A program made the position numbers and the translations under genes. Positions 1 to 8,310 of a stretch of DNA of 64,000 nucleotides are shown in pieces. The notes beneath the pieces are model-generated. The model was given only the letters and a program-made list of their open reading frames with translations. It made no database searches and had not been told where the DNA came from. The stretch comes from Planococcus ruber (lineage in GTDB: Bacteria; Bacillota; Bacilli; Bacillales_A; Planococcaceae): the NCBI RefSeq assembly GCF_022819085.1, contig NZ_JALHAG010000011.1, forward strand, positions 186,001-250,000. The letters are read 5' to 3'. How positions within the stretch are numbered: the stretch's first letter is position 1; each line of letters begins with the position of its first letter.

Positions 1-742
1 CGAAAATGACGATGCGTCCGCCCGGCTTTAGCACCTCCAGCGAACGATTGAACGTTGCACGCCCGACACTGTCAATGACCAAGTCGATCGTTTCATCTGC
101 CAGTTCCTTTTCCCAATCGCTATTGGAGTCAATTGCTCTATCCGCTCCAAGTTCCAGCGCACGCTTTCTCTTTTCTTCACTCTGGGAAGTCACGATCACG
201 CGTGCTCCTATATTCTTGGCGTATTGGATCAAGTAAGTTGCGACTCCGCCTCCAGCGCCCGGAATGAATAACGTATCGCCCGCTAACGTTCCCCCTTTCG
301 TAAAGAGCGCCCGAAATCCAGTCAGTCCTGCCAATGCTAACGAGCCGGCTTCTTCCCAGCTCAAATGGGCAGGTTTTTTCTCGACTTGCTCTGCAGATAA
401 AGCGATCTTTTCGGCAAAAGTCCCATGATCCGGCATTCCAAGAATGTCAAAGCCCTTTGGCGGTGCTACGCTATTGTCATACCAACGGAGTGCCGGATTG
501 ATGATGACCTCATCTCCAACTTTAAAGTCTTTTACGCCTTCCCCTACGGATTCAATGACGCCCGCTCCGTCCGAACCGATAATGAGCGCCTCCGGTTTAT
601 TCCCCCATCTTTTAGGCAACCCTAAATCACGCCGGTTCAACCCAGCGGTGCAAAGCGCTACCACCACTTCGCCGCGTTTTGCTTTCGGTTCTTCCATTTC
701 TTTTAGTCTGAGTTCTCCGGATTCAATGACAAATGCTTTCAC
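1..742 (-). CDS. Quinone oxidoreductase / zinc-independent MDR-family dehydrogenase (3' end outside window)
   Basis: Medium-chain dehydrogenase/reductase family member, probably an NAD(P)H-dependent quinone or enone reductase. About 247 residues are visible and the C-terminus is cut by the window edge. The GroES-like N-terminal half carries the GSDGAGVIESVGEGV motif (about residues 56-70). The Rossmann half begins with the glycine-rich PGAGGGVATYLIQYAK stretch (about 156-171). The zinc-ligand pattern of alcohol dehydrogenases is not obvious. The start is taken as GTG at 742 because AAAGGGTG lies about 7 bases upstream; the nearby ATG at 761 is out of frame. It lies 77 bp after the MBL hydrolase gene on the same strand and may be the last visible member of the acyl-CoA operon. 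The substrate cannot be read from sequence. Confidence 0.8.
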   Translation of the reverse strand, partial: MKAFVIESGELRLKEMEEPKAKRGEVVVALCTAGLNRRDLGLPKRWGNKPEALIIGSDGAGVIESVGEGVKDFKVGDEVIINPALRWYDNSVAPPKGFDILGMPDHGTFAEKIALSAEQVEKKPAHLSWEEAGSLALAGLTGFRALFTKGGTLAGDTLFIPGAGGGVATYLIQYAKNIGARVIVTSQSEEKRKRALELGADRAIDSNSDWEKELADETIDLVIDSVGRATFNRSLEVLKPGGRIVIF

Positions 743-819
743 TTGTTTCACCCTTTCCCATCGGTAAATAAAAAAAGCCATAGTCCCCCATGACCTTATC
801 TCATTCTGATAGTAGTTTA

Positions 820-1761
820 TCACGTTTGTTCATAAAACCATGCGCCTTGTTCCTTCTCCCTTATGCACTCACCGCTATGCCGCAGAAATTCCAGATGCGC
901 CAGCGTTTCGCCTACGGCAAAACGCATTTCGTGGACCGTTAATGGACGCTTAAAGAGGCGTTCGCATATTTGATAAACCGTAGAAGGTGTCTTGGTCATC
1001 TCTTTTGTTTCATCCAACCGCTCTTGATGATGCTTCACCAATTCTTCTATTCGCGCATTCGCTCCGTAAAAAGGGCGTCCGTGGGAAGGGATGACAAAAT
1101 CCGCGTTCAGTTCCTTTATTTTATCCAAAGAGGCTAAATACAAGGCCAACGGATTTTCGTGTCCGTGGAACCAATAGGAAATATTCGGTGTGATTTTCGG
1201 CAAGATGTGGTCTGCAGAAAATAATACATTTGCTTCTTTATTATAAAAGCAGACCATGCCATCCGAATGTCCCGGCGTATGGATCACGTCGTATTTATAC
1301 CGCCCAATCTGAACCTGTTCGCCTTCAGCCAAAAAGCGGTTGACCTTTGGCAAAGGTTTGACCAGCGGCTGGAAGTCCGCTGTGTTCTGCATCATCTTCT
1401 CCGCCGTTTCCCGCGGCACTCCAGAAGCGCTGTAATGGTTCGGCATCGTATCCATAAATTCAGGTTTCCAAGAAACATTTCCCAATTCAGCATCAATCTC
1501 CGACATCCGCAGCTGTGCGCCGGTTTTCGCTTGAAGCCCGCCGGCATAGCCGAAATGATCCGGATGATAATGGGTGATGAGAATCGTCTCGATCCGTCTA
1601 TCGCCGATTCGTTCATCCCAAAACCCTCTCGTTTCGCTATTGTTTAATCCGGCATCGATGATCGTCCAGCCATTTTCTGATTCTGCCATAAAGCAATTGA
1701 CATGATTTAATCTGAACGGAAGATTCAGCCGAATTGATTCGACCCCTAATTTCTCAAGCAT
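820..1761 (-). CDS. MBL-fold metallo-hydrolase
   Basis: Metallo-beta-lactamase-fold hydrolase of 313 aa. The metal-binding motif THYHPDH is at about residues 63-69, followed by a second histidine in HTPGHSDG (near 163), an aspartate in FSADHI (near 186) and a late histidine in PSHGRPF. These are the ligands of a dinuclear zinc site. No signal peptide is seen, so it is probably cytosolic. Family members in fatty-acid loci are often annotated as thioesterase or lactonase-like, but the substrate is unknown. The ATG at 1761 is preceded by GAGGAGAG. It sits 18 bp after the quinone oxidoreductase gene, in the same orientation as the acyl-CoA operon, so co-transcription is likely. Confidence 0.85.
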   Translation of the reverse strand: MLEKLGVESIRLNLPFRLNHVNCFMAESENGWTIIDAGLNNSETRGFWDERIGDRRIETILITHYHPDHFGYAGGLQAKTGAQLRMSEIDAELGNVSWKPEFMDTMPNHYSASGVPRETAEKMMQNTADFQPLVKPLPKVNRFLAEGEQVQIGRYKYDVIHTPGHSDGMVCFYNKEANVLFSADHILPKITPNISYWFHGHENPLALYLASLDKIKELNADFVIPSHGRPFYGANARIEELVKHHQERLDETKEMTKTPSTVYQICERLFKRPLTVHEMRFAVGETLAHLEFLRHSGECIREKEQGAWFYEQT

Positions 1762-1779
1762 CCAATCTCTCCTCTGTTG

Positions 1780-2754
1780 CTAAGGCTTCAACACCAATTT
1801 TCCGATCGTCTGCCTTCCTTGCAGCAATTTATGCACTTCTGCCGCTTTTTCCAGCGGATAGGTCCCCCCAATCGTCAATTCCAATTGGCCGTTCTCCATA
1901 TATTCCAGCAATTCTTTGAAACTCCGTTGATAAAGTTCAGGCTTCCTCATAATTTGCGGCAGGAAAAAGCCGATAACTGATTGATTTCGCTTCATCAACT
2001 GTCCTGGATGGAAGCTCGCTTGTTCGCCGCTCGCCGCACCGAAAATAACCAGCCGTCCAAAAGGCGCCAGGCATTTCACGGTTTGGTTGAACACCTCGCC
2101 TCCGACCATTTCCAAAGCGACATCAACGCCTTTTCCGCCGGTAATTTCCTTGATTTTTTCAACCCAGCCCTCTTCAGAATAGTTCACCAGATCCGTTGCG
2201 CCCATTTTTTCTGCATGGGCCAACTTTTCCTCAGTACTGGCTGTGGCAATAATTTTCCCTGCTCCAAAAAGTTTAGCGAGCTGGACGGCGATGGCGCCTA
2301 CTCCACCTGCCGCAGCGTGGACTAATACGGTTTCCCCCGCTTCCAAGCGGCCCATCGTTTTTAAGATATGATATGCACTAAGCCCTTGCAATGGCAGCGC
2401 CACCGCCTGCTCAAAATCGACATCGTCCGGGACAGGCGTTAAAATCCGTTCGTCGACCGCAACATATTCCGCATACCCATTTGATTCGATCAACGCCACG
2501 ACGCGCATTCCTTCTTTAAAACGCTGCACTTCTTCGCCGACTGCAGCAATCACGCCCGCCACTTCTGACCCCGGAACATATGGAAGCTTAGTCGGCACCA
2601 CATATTTCCCTTCGCGGCGTGCTGTATCTGCATAATTGACGCCGATTGCTTTCATTTCTATTAAGACTTCATTGGCTGCCGGCTCCGGTTTTTCCGTTTC
2701 CACCCATTTAAGCACTTCCGGTCCGCCGTATTGTTCAAACTTGATTTGTCTCAA
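1780..2754 (-). CDS. NADPH:quinone oxidoreductase family protein
   Basis: A 324-aa MDR-superfamily protein of the zinc-independent quinone oxidoreductase type. It has the PGSEVAGVIAAVGEEV segment in the GroES-like domain and the nucleotide-binding HAAAGGVGAIAVQLAK motif (about residues 145-160). It would reduce quinones or alpha,beta-unsaturated carbonyls with NADPH in the cytosol. The length matches the family. It lies 24 bp downstream of the acyl-CoA dehydrogenase gene. An enoyl-thioester or enone reductase role in side-product handling is plausible, but the partner substrate is not evident. A second member of the same family lies two genes downstream (1-742). Confidence 0.85.
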   Translation of the reverse strand: MRQIKFEQYGGPEVLKWVETEKPEPAANEVLIEMKAIGVNYADTARREGKYVVPTKLPYVPGSEVAGVIAAVGEEVQRFKEGMRVVALIESNGYAEYVAVDERILTPVPDDVDFEQAVALPLQGLSAYHILKTMGRLEAGETVLVHAAAGGVGAIAVQLAKLFGAGKIIATASTEEKLAHAEKMGATDLVNYSEEGWVEKIKEITGGKGVDVALEMVGGEVFNQTVKCLAPFGRLVIFGAASGEQASFHPGQLMKRNQSVIGFFLPQIMRKPELYQRSFKELLEYMENGQLELTIGGTYPLEKAAEVHKLLQGRQTIGKLVLKP

Positions 2755-2778
2755 GAAACTTCCCCCTTATGAAATATA

Positions 2779-4539
2779 CTATTCTGCTTCCAGCACGCTT
2801 TCTGCAATGCTGCGCTTTGTCTGCATGCCGCATGAACGCTGCAGACGGCTAAGTTCCCCTGTGACCATCAAGACATAATCATGGGCTGTCTTTTCGGAAA
2901 CCGTCGCTTGCACCATTTTGCGCGCCGCCATTTCCACTTCAAGGAGCGAGTCATCAATCAACGCTTTGGTCAAATCCACTTTTAATGCGTGCTTTTCTTC
3001 ACCGTCTTTCGCGACAGCTTTTGCTGTCCGCAAAACAGCAGATTCTGCTGCGTATAAATGCAAGCCGATATCCGCCAATTTCATCAGCACTTCCTGCTCT
3101 TCACTCATACGTGGGCCATAATTTTTAAAGGCAAGTCCCGTACATAGCAAAAACACTCTACGCATCGCCTGTACGGCTTCGATTTCCCGGGAAATAACAC
3201 CAATGGATCCCACTTTAGGCGCTCGAATTTCTGCGGCCGCCTGCTTAATCAATTCTTCTAAATCGACTTGCCCTTTGCCGTATGCTTTCAGCAAATTCCC
3301 AGGAATCATTAGCCGGTTGATTTCATTGGTTCCTTCGAATATCCGGTTAATACGCGAATCCCGGTACATCTGTTCAATCTTATATTCTTTGATAAATCCA
3401 TAGCCGCCATGCAGCTGAAGCGCTTCATCTGCCACATAATCCAACGTTTCTGACCCGTAGACTTTGCAAATTGCGCATTCAGTGGCATACTCCATCAAGC
3501 GTTTCGCTGTCAGCCCCGTATCTGCTGAGTCATATAAACCGCCTAAAGCTTCTTCCAAATACCCAGCTGTCCGATATTGCAGCGATTCGGATGCATAAAT
3601 TCGTATCGCCATATCGGCAATTTTTTCTTGAGTTGCCGTAAATTCTGCAATCGTCTTGCCAAATTGCCGGCGTTCTTTCGTATAGTTCAAAGCCAGTTCC
3701 AAACCGTATTTCGCAGCACCCATGGTGGCAGACCCTAAATTATAGCGCCCCAAATTCAATACATTCAGGGCGATAACGTGCCCTTTCCCTACTTCGCCCA
3801 ATAAATTTTCAATAGGAACTTCGCAATCTTCGAAAATCACCGCACGTGTGGATGATCCTTTAATCCCCATTTTCTGCTCTTCTGCCCCAAGCGACAATCC
3901 CGGGAAATTCTTTTCGACGATAAACGCCGTGAAATACTGGCCGTCCACTTTTGCATAAACGATGAACGTATCCGAGAAAGCGGCATTGGTAATGAACATT
4001 TTCGTGCCGTTCAATACATAATGGCTGCCGGCGTCATTTAACTTAGCCACCGTCTGAGCCGCTAGCGCATCCGATCCCGCATTCGGTTCCGTCAGGCAGT
4101 AGGCACCGATGTATTCCCCAGAAGCGAGTTTCGGCAAATACTTTTGCTTCTGCTCCTCGTTTCCGAAATAAGTGATCGGCAGCGTCGCGATGCACGTATG
4201 ATTGGAATGCGCCACCCCGTAGCTTCCAGCTGACCCCAGCACTTCTCCGACCAAACCTTTGCTGATTTTATCCAAACCGAGCCCGTCGTATTTTTCGGGA
4301 ATGCTGTGCGCCAGTAAACCAAGTTCTCCAGCTTGATCAAGCAGCGTTTTGACTACTCCAAAATCCTGGCTTTCAATTTTTTCATTTAAAGGCCGAACTT
4401 TGCTTTCCAGGAATCGCTTGGCGGTTTTCGCAATCATCTTATGTTCTTCTGTAAAATCCTCCGGCGTAAAAATCGTTTCCGCTTCAGCAGGCTGATACAG
4501 GAAACTTGCTCCGCGGTAAGTGATTGTATGCTTATCCAT
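2779..4539 (-). CDS. fadE: Acyl-CoA dehydrogenase, long FadE-like form
   Basis: FAD-dependent acyl-CoA dehydrogenase (586 aa) catalysing the first, alpha-beta oxidation step of acyl-CoA breakdown. It has the acyl-CoA dehydrogenase signature LTEPNAGSD (residues 149-157), a flavin-contact region around GIKGSSTRAV, and the catalytic-base motif FEGTNEI with Glu402. A C-terminal extension of about 160 residues makes it resemble Bacillus FadE (about 594 aa) rather than short-chain enzymes of about 380 aa. The ATG at 4539 is chosen because AAAGGAGTG lies just upstream; an in-frame ATG 14 codons earlier lacks a good site. The gene follows a phosphotransferase of the ACAD10/11 type by 13 bp, so the pair may act together. 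The gene symbol is by resemblance only. Confidence 0.88.
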   Translation of the reverse strand: MDKHTITYRGASFLYQPAEAETIFTPEDFTEEHKMIAKTAKRFLESKVRPLNEKIESQDFGVVKTLLDQAGELGLLAHSIPEKYDGLGLDKISKGLVGEVLGSAGSYGVAHSNHTCIATLPITYFGNEEQKQKYLPKLASGEYIGAYCLTEPNAGSDALAAQTVAKLNDAGSHYVLNGTKMFITNAAFSDTFIVYAKVDGQYFTAFIVEKNFPGLSLGAEEQKMGIKGSSTRAVIFEDCEVPIENLLGEVGKGHVIALNVLNLGRYNLGSATMGAAKYGLELALNYTKERRQFGKTIAEFTATQEKIADMAIRIYASESLQYRTAGYLEEALGGLYDSADTGLTAKRLMEYATECAICKVYGSETLDYVADEALQLHGGYGFIKEYKIEQMYRDSRINRIFEGTNEINRLMIPGNLLKAYGKGQVDLEELIKQAAAEIRAPKVGSIGVISREIEAVQAMRRVFLLCTGLAFKNYGPRMSEEQEVLMKLADIGLHLYAAESAVLRTAKAVAKDGEEKHALKVDLTKALIDDSLLEVEMAARKMVQATVSEKTAHDYVLMVTGELSRLQRSCGMQTKRSIAESVLEAE

Positions 4540-4552
4540 TGAAATCACTCCT

Positions 4553-5620
4553 TTAGCTATTTTTAGCAGTGGCCAGTGCATGTTGGATGAGGCTCTTTAC
4601 AAAGTCTCCAAAATGGGCAAACCGAGGATCTTTTGTCTGCCCGTTGCGATATCGGTAATAAATCTGCTGGCAAATGACGGCCAGCTTGAAATAAGCAAAC
4701 GTCAAATAGAAATGCATCGCTGAAACGTCCCGGCCGCTTTTTTCTGCATAGCGCCGGATAAATTCCTGGCGTGTATAGAAACCTGGAAGCACCGTTACCG
4801 GAGCTTTGCCAAACCCTTTTTTCAATAATTCGGGATCGTCTTGTTCAATCCAGTAGCCCATCGCCGCTCCCAAATCAGCAAGCGGGTCGCCGACTGTTGC
4901 CATTTCCCAATCAAATAATCCGGTGATTTTTGTAAAATCATCTGAAAACATCGCATTATTCAGCTTGAAATCATAGTGGATGACGGTTGGAGCAGGAGAT
5001 TGCGGGATGTGCGTTTGCATCCATTCCGCAAGTGCCGACACTTCCGGGATGTCATCCGTTTTTGACCGTTCATACCGTTCAATCCATCCTGAAACTTGCC
5101 GATCCATGAAGCCATCGGGTTTAGCCAGTTCGGCTAAAGCCGTTTTTGTGTAGTCAACAGCATGCAAGTCTACAAGTGTATCGACCATCAGCTCTGAAAT
5201 TTTTTCGCCCAGTTCTTCAGATGGCTCGGTTCCTTTTGGCAATTCTGTATCGATCACTTGGCCATGCCGCCTCTCCATGATAAAAAAAGGGCTGCCGACT
5301 ATCGCTTCATCATCCGAAAAAACGTATGGCTTTGGAGCTGCAGGAAACACTTCATTTAAAGAAGAAAGAATGCGGAATTCCCGTTCCATATCATGGGCTT
5401 TCGGCGCTACCGGGCCAAGCGGCGGCCTGCGGAGCACCGCTTCCCAATTCCCGATTGACAGGTCGTACGTCAAATTGGAGTGCCCGGCGCCGAATTGCCG
5501 GATTTCCAGCTCCCCTTCCGGCAGCCCGTCGATATGCAGACGAAGAAAATCCAAAAGTTTCACCCGGTTCAGCTCTTCACCGGGCCTAACAGGAATCACG
5601 CCATTTTCAAGTTTCGCCAT
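4553..5620 (-). CDS. Phosphotransferase (APH family), ACAD10/11 kinase-like
   Basis: A 355-aa kinase-fold protein of the aminoglycoside/choline phosphotransferase superfamily. It most resembles the kinase domain that precedes the dehydrogenase domain in eukaryotic ACAD10/ACAD11. It has a glycine-rich loop near GAGHSN (44-49), the catalytic-loop motif HYDFKLNN (His215, Asp217, Asn222) and the metal-binding FDWE (Asp237). Established family work assigns related kinases (LvaA, ACAD10/11) to phosphorylation of 4-hydroxyacyl-CoA, after which an acyl-CoA dehydrogenase-like partner eliminates phosphate. Here the kinase gene sits directly before an acyl-CoA dehydrogenase gene. The ATG at 5620 overlaps the preceding stop (TGATG), so translational coupling is likely; the GTG one codon upstream is less likely. 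Antibiotic modification is improbable from context. Confidence 0.85.
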   Translation of the reverse strand: MAKLENGVIPVRPGEELNRVKLLDFLRLHIDGLPEGELEIRQFGAGHSNLTYDLSIGNWEAVLRRPPLGPVAPKAHDMEREFRILSSLNEVFPAAPKPYVFSDDEAIVGSPFFIMERRHGQVIDTELPKGTEPSEELGEKISELMVDTLVDLHAVDYTKTALAELAKPDGFMDRQVSGWIERYERSKTDDIPEVSALAEWMQTHIPQSPAPTVIHYDFKLNNAMFSDDFTKITGLFDWEMATVGDPLADLGAAMGYWIEQDDPELLKKGFGKAPVTVLPGFYTRQEFIRRYAEKSGRDVSAMHFYLTFAYFKLAVICQQIYYRYRNGQTKDPRFAHFGDFVKSLIQHALATAKNS

Positions 5621-6027
5621 CACGCGTCCTCCTCCAGGTGTTTCTCGAGCAAGCTGCGGATTTCATCCGGCAAGCTTTCGCTTTTCTGGGTTTCAAAATT
5701 AAAATGGACTGCGCTTGCGTCTCCTTTTGCTATCAGTTGGCCGGTCGCTGCATCCTCAATCCGATGAACGATTGAAAAACTGGAATTGCCGATTTTACTG
5801 ACGGCCGAAATCACTTTCAGCTGCTGGTTAAAAAAGCCCTGATTGATAAAATCGCATTTGGCAGAGGCCAAAATCACTTTCCATTTCTCAATGGCCATAT
5901 CAAAGCCCAGCGCTTTGAAAAATTCGATGCGGGCTTCTTCCAAATAGATAAAATAGCTGATATTGCTGATATGTCCAAGTGCATCCGTTTCACTAAACCG
6001 CACTTTTACCGCCAACTCATGCGCCAC
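5620..6027 (-). CDS. Acyl-CoA thioesterase, 4HBT hotdog fold
   Basis: A small hotdog-fold protein (135 aa) that hydrolyses acyl-CoA thioesters, of the YbgC/4-hydroxybenzoyl-CoA thioesterase type. The hallmark is VRFSETDALGHISNISY (about residues 9-25), with the aspartate and the H-x-N-x-x-Y pattern used for thioester hydrolysis. It ends by overlapping the start of the phosphotransferase gene by one base, and begins 14 bp after the hydratase gene, so it is firmly inside the acyl-CoA operon. It may release CoA from dead-end intermediates. A second relative of the same family is encoded at 51955-52347. Confidence 0.85.
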   Translation of the reverse strand: MAHELAVKVRFSETDALGHISNISYFIYLEEARIEFFKALGFDMAIEKWKVILASAKCDFINQGFFNQQLKVISAVSKIGNSSFSIVHRIEDAATGQLIAKGDASAVHFNFETQKSESLPDEIRSLLEKHLEEDA

Positions 6028-6041
6028 AGTTTCCCATCTCC

Positions 6042-6821
6042 CTATTTGTTTTGAAATGCCGGTTTTCTTTTTTCGATAAATGCCTGGACGCCTTCTTTGG
6101 CATCTTCGGTTTGGAAGACTTTTTCAAAATACGCCGCTTCCAGATCCGTGCCGTCTTCTAGCGGAAGTTCCAATCCTTTATCGACTGCTCGCTTAATAAA
6201 CGTTAAAGCCGGCAAAGAAGACCGCCCCAACCGCTTCGCCATCTTTCTCGCCGCTTCCATCCCTTCTCCACTAGGAACAACGCGATTGACCAAGCCGATC
6301 CGCTCGGCTTTTTCTGCTGTCACCGATTCGCCTGTGAACATCATTTCTTTTGCTCTCGCTTCGCCGATCAGGCGCGGCAGACGCTGCGTCCCCCCGCCGC
6401 CTGGAAACAGGCCTAACGTGATTTCCGGCAAGCCGATCTGCACATGCTCTTCTGCAATCCGAATGTCGCAGCATAGCACCAATTCACAGCCGCCGCCGAG
6501 CGTAAGCCCGTTCAACATCGCGATCACCGGCTTTTCAAACTGGTCGATCCGGTGCAAAATTGCATGCGTCTCGAGGAAAGTTTCTTGTATGCCCGTTTGT
6601 CCGATCAGCAGCGGAAACTCCTTGATGTCGGCTCCGGCTGCAAACACTTTCTCGCCTTGGCCAGTTAAAATGACCGCGTTCACCCCTTCATCTTCGCCGA
6701 GATTTGCAAATGCTTCATCCAGTTCTTTAAATACTTGGTTGCTGATGACGTTCATCGGTGGGTTATTGATGGTGACCACCGCATAGCCGTCTGTTTTTTC
6801 TACTTGCAGCACTGTCGTCAT
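6042..6821 (-). CDS. Enoyl-CoA hydratase
   Basis: Crotonase-family enzyme (259 aa) that hydrates 2-enoyl-CoA to 3-hydroxyacyl-CoA in beta-oxidation. The oxyanion-hole segments AAGADI (61-66) and GGGCEL (109-114) are present. So are both catalytic glutamates: Glu113 in GCEL and Glu133 in LPEITLG, followed by the PGGGGTQRL motif. Retention of both glutamates supports true hydratase activity rather than an isomerase or hydrolase variant. Its ATG overlaps the stop of the 3-hydroxyacyl-CoA dehydrogenase gene by 4 bp (ATGA), so the two consecutive pathway steps are translationally coupled. Confidence 0.92.
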   Translation of the reverse strand: MTTVLQVEKTDGYAVVTINNPPMNVISNQVFKELDEAFANLGEDEGVNAVILTGQGEKVFAAGADIKEFPLLIGQTGIQETFLETHAILHRIDQFEKPVIAMLNGLTLGGGCELVLCCDIRIAEEHVQIGLPEITLGLFPGGGGTQRLPRLIGEARAKEMMFTGESVTAEKAERIGLVNRVVPSGEGMEAARKMAKRLGRSSLPALTFIKRAVDKGLELPLEDGTDLEAAYFEKVFQTEDAKEGVQAFIEKRKPAFQNK

Positions 6822-7705
6822 GGCGTTTCGACTCCCTTTTCCCCGTAATCGTAAAATCCTTTGCCTGTTTTTCTGCCAAGCTCTCCAGCCTTCACTTTTT
6901 CTTCAATAAATGCAGGCGGCTTATCTTCCGGGTTGCCGCTTTCCGCATATTGCTGCTGCATGACGTAATAAGCCACGTCAAGCCCCGACAAATCCATCAA
7001 CTCGAAAGGTCCGATTGGATGGCGCAAGGCTTTCTTGATGACGAGATCAATTTCTTTAAAGTCGGCAATGCCTGCTTCATATAAATGCATCGCTTCTTTT
7101 TGCAATGCCCCTAAGATCCGGTTTGCTACAAATCCGGAAATTTCTTTTCGCAGCAAGACGCCTGTCCGCCCGATTTTTTTACAAACTTCCATCGCAGTTT
7201 GCGCCGTTTCTTCTGAAGTTTTTTCGCTCATCACGACCTCGACACAATCCATGACAAGAGGCGGGAAAAAGAAATGCATATTGCACACTTTTTCCGGGCG
7301 CGCTGTTGCTTCTGCGATTAACGAATTGACAATCGTCGAACTATTGGAAGCAAGAATGGCATGCTTCGGCGCAATCGCATCCAATTGCTTAAAGATTTCG
7401 CGCTTTACTTCCAGTTTTTCAACTGCCGCTTCAATGATGTAATCCGCATCACTTGCCGCTTTTTCCAAATCGGCAGTAAACGATAATCGGCCAAAAGCTT
7501 CTGCTTTTTGCTGCTCCGTTATCTTTCCTTTTCGCACCCATTGCCCCATCAACATTTCCAAGCTGCTCTTCGCTTTCGACAACGCTTCATCTTTTACATC
7601 CTGAAGGGCCGTTTGATATCCGCCCAAAGCACACAGCATCGCAATTTGGTGTCCCATTTGCCCAGCGCCAACCACGCATATTTTATTGATCGTAAGATTT
7701 TCCAC
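6818..7705 (-). CDS. 3-hydroxyacyl-CoA dehydrogenase (3-hydroxybutyryl-CoA type)
   Basis: NAD-dependent L-3-hydroxyacyl-CoA dehydrogenase of 295 aa, the usual monofunctional length. The Rossmann motif GAGQMG is at residues 13-18, the substrate-contact SNSST near 120-124, and the catalytic histidine is His144 in NMHFFFPP. The C-terminal helical domain with HPIGPFELMDLSGLD is intact. It oxidises 3-hydroxyacyl-CoA to 3-ketoacyl-CoA with NAD. The expected thiolase for the next step is not encoded in this window. It sits between the TetR regulator and the enoyl-CoA hydratase genes in the same operon. Confidence 0.92.
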   Translation of the reverse strand: MENLTINKICVVGAGQMGHQIAMLCALGGYQTALQDVKDEALSKAKSSLEMLMGQWVRKGKITEQQKAEAFGRLSFTADLEKAASDADYIIEAAVEKLEVKREIFKQLDAIAPKHAILASNSSTIVNSLIAEATARPEKVCNMHFFFPPLVMDCVEVVMSEKTSEETAQTAMEVCKKIGRTGVLLRKEISGFVANRILGALQKEAMHLYEAGIADFKEIDLVIKKALRHPIGPFELMDLSGLDVAYYVMQQQYAESGNPEDKPPAFIEEKVKAGELGRKTGKGFYDYGEKGVETP

Positions 7706-7722
7706 TTATCCATCCCCTTTGC

Positions 7723-8283
7723 TTATCCGGCAATTCCGTTCAAAATTAAATCGCTGTAGATTTCAGCCAAACTTTCGGCAGATACTTTTCCTGCCGGGTT
7801 AAACCATTGATAGCTCCAATTGGTAACGCCTAGTACCGCAAAAGCGATCATATCCGGCTTGATATCCTTTCTGAATTCACCTTCTTCCATTCCTTGAATC
7901 AGTAAGTTTTCGATATTGACCCGAAATTCTTCGCGTTTTGCCTTTACTGCTCCTGCGTTCTCTTCTGCTAAATGGCGCATTTCCCTGAAAAACACTCTGC
8001 CGCTTGGACCATGGTCCTTAATATCTGCTATTAGCAGTTCCAGCATTTGCCGAAGCTTCTGTTGATTGTTGGCCTCTGTTTTATAAATGGCCGCTTGGCG
8101 TTCCAGCAAGTCGTCGATATAGCCCAAATGGATTTCCATCAGCAGTTGCTCTTTACTGGTGAAATAATAGTAGAATGTTCCTTTTGTCGCGCCAATGGCC
8201 TCTACAATATCTTGAATGGAGGTTTCACTGAACCCCTTTTTTTCAAACAGCAAAATGCTTTCTTTAATGATTTTTTCTTTCAT
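7723..8283 (-). CDS. TetR/AcrR-family transcriptional regulator
   Basis: A 186-aa regulator with an N-terminal TetR helix-turn-helix (about residues 22-41, containing DIVEAIGATKGTFYYYF) and a helical ligand-binding C-terminus. Family members in this context, such as Bacillus FadR, are repressors released by long-chain acyl-CoA. The ATG at 8283 is chosen for its upstream GAGGA and because the TetR domain begins there; the longer reading to 8310 starts immediately beside the stop of the SDR gene. It lies second in the operon and probably represses it through the palindrome at 9104-9121. The ligand is inferred from context only. Confidence 0.85.
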   Translation of the reverse strand: MKEKIIKESILLFEKKGFSETSIQDIVEAIGATKGTFYYYFTSKEQLLMEIHLGYIDDLLERQAAIYKTEANNQQKLRQMLELLIADIKDHGPSGRVFFREMRHLAEENAGAVKAKREEFRVNIENLLIQGMEEGEFRKDIKPDMIAFAVLGVTNWSYQWFNPAGKVSAESLAEIYSDLILNGIAG

Positions 8284-8310
8284 GCCGTTTCCTCGCAATC
8301 TTTGATGCAC

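Noticed and set aside
4553-5620. Aminoglycoside resistance kinase
   Set aside because: Acyl-CoA operon context and closer resemblance to ACAD10/11 kinase domains argue against antibiotic modification.
6097-6786. 229-aa plus-strand open frame
   Set aside because: It is antisense to the clear enoyl-CoA hydratase gene, has a serine/proline-rich composition typical of reverse-frame shadows, and has no ribosome site.
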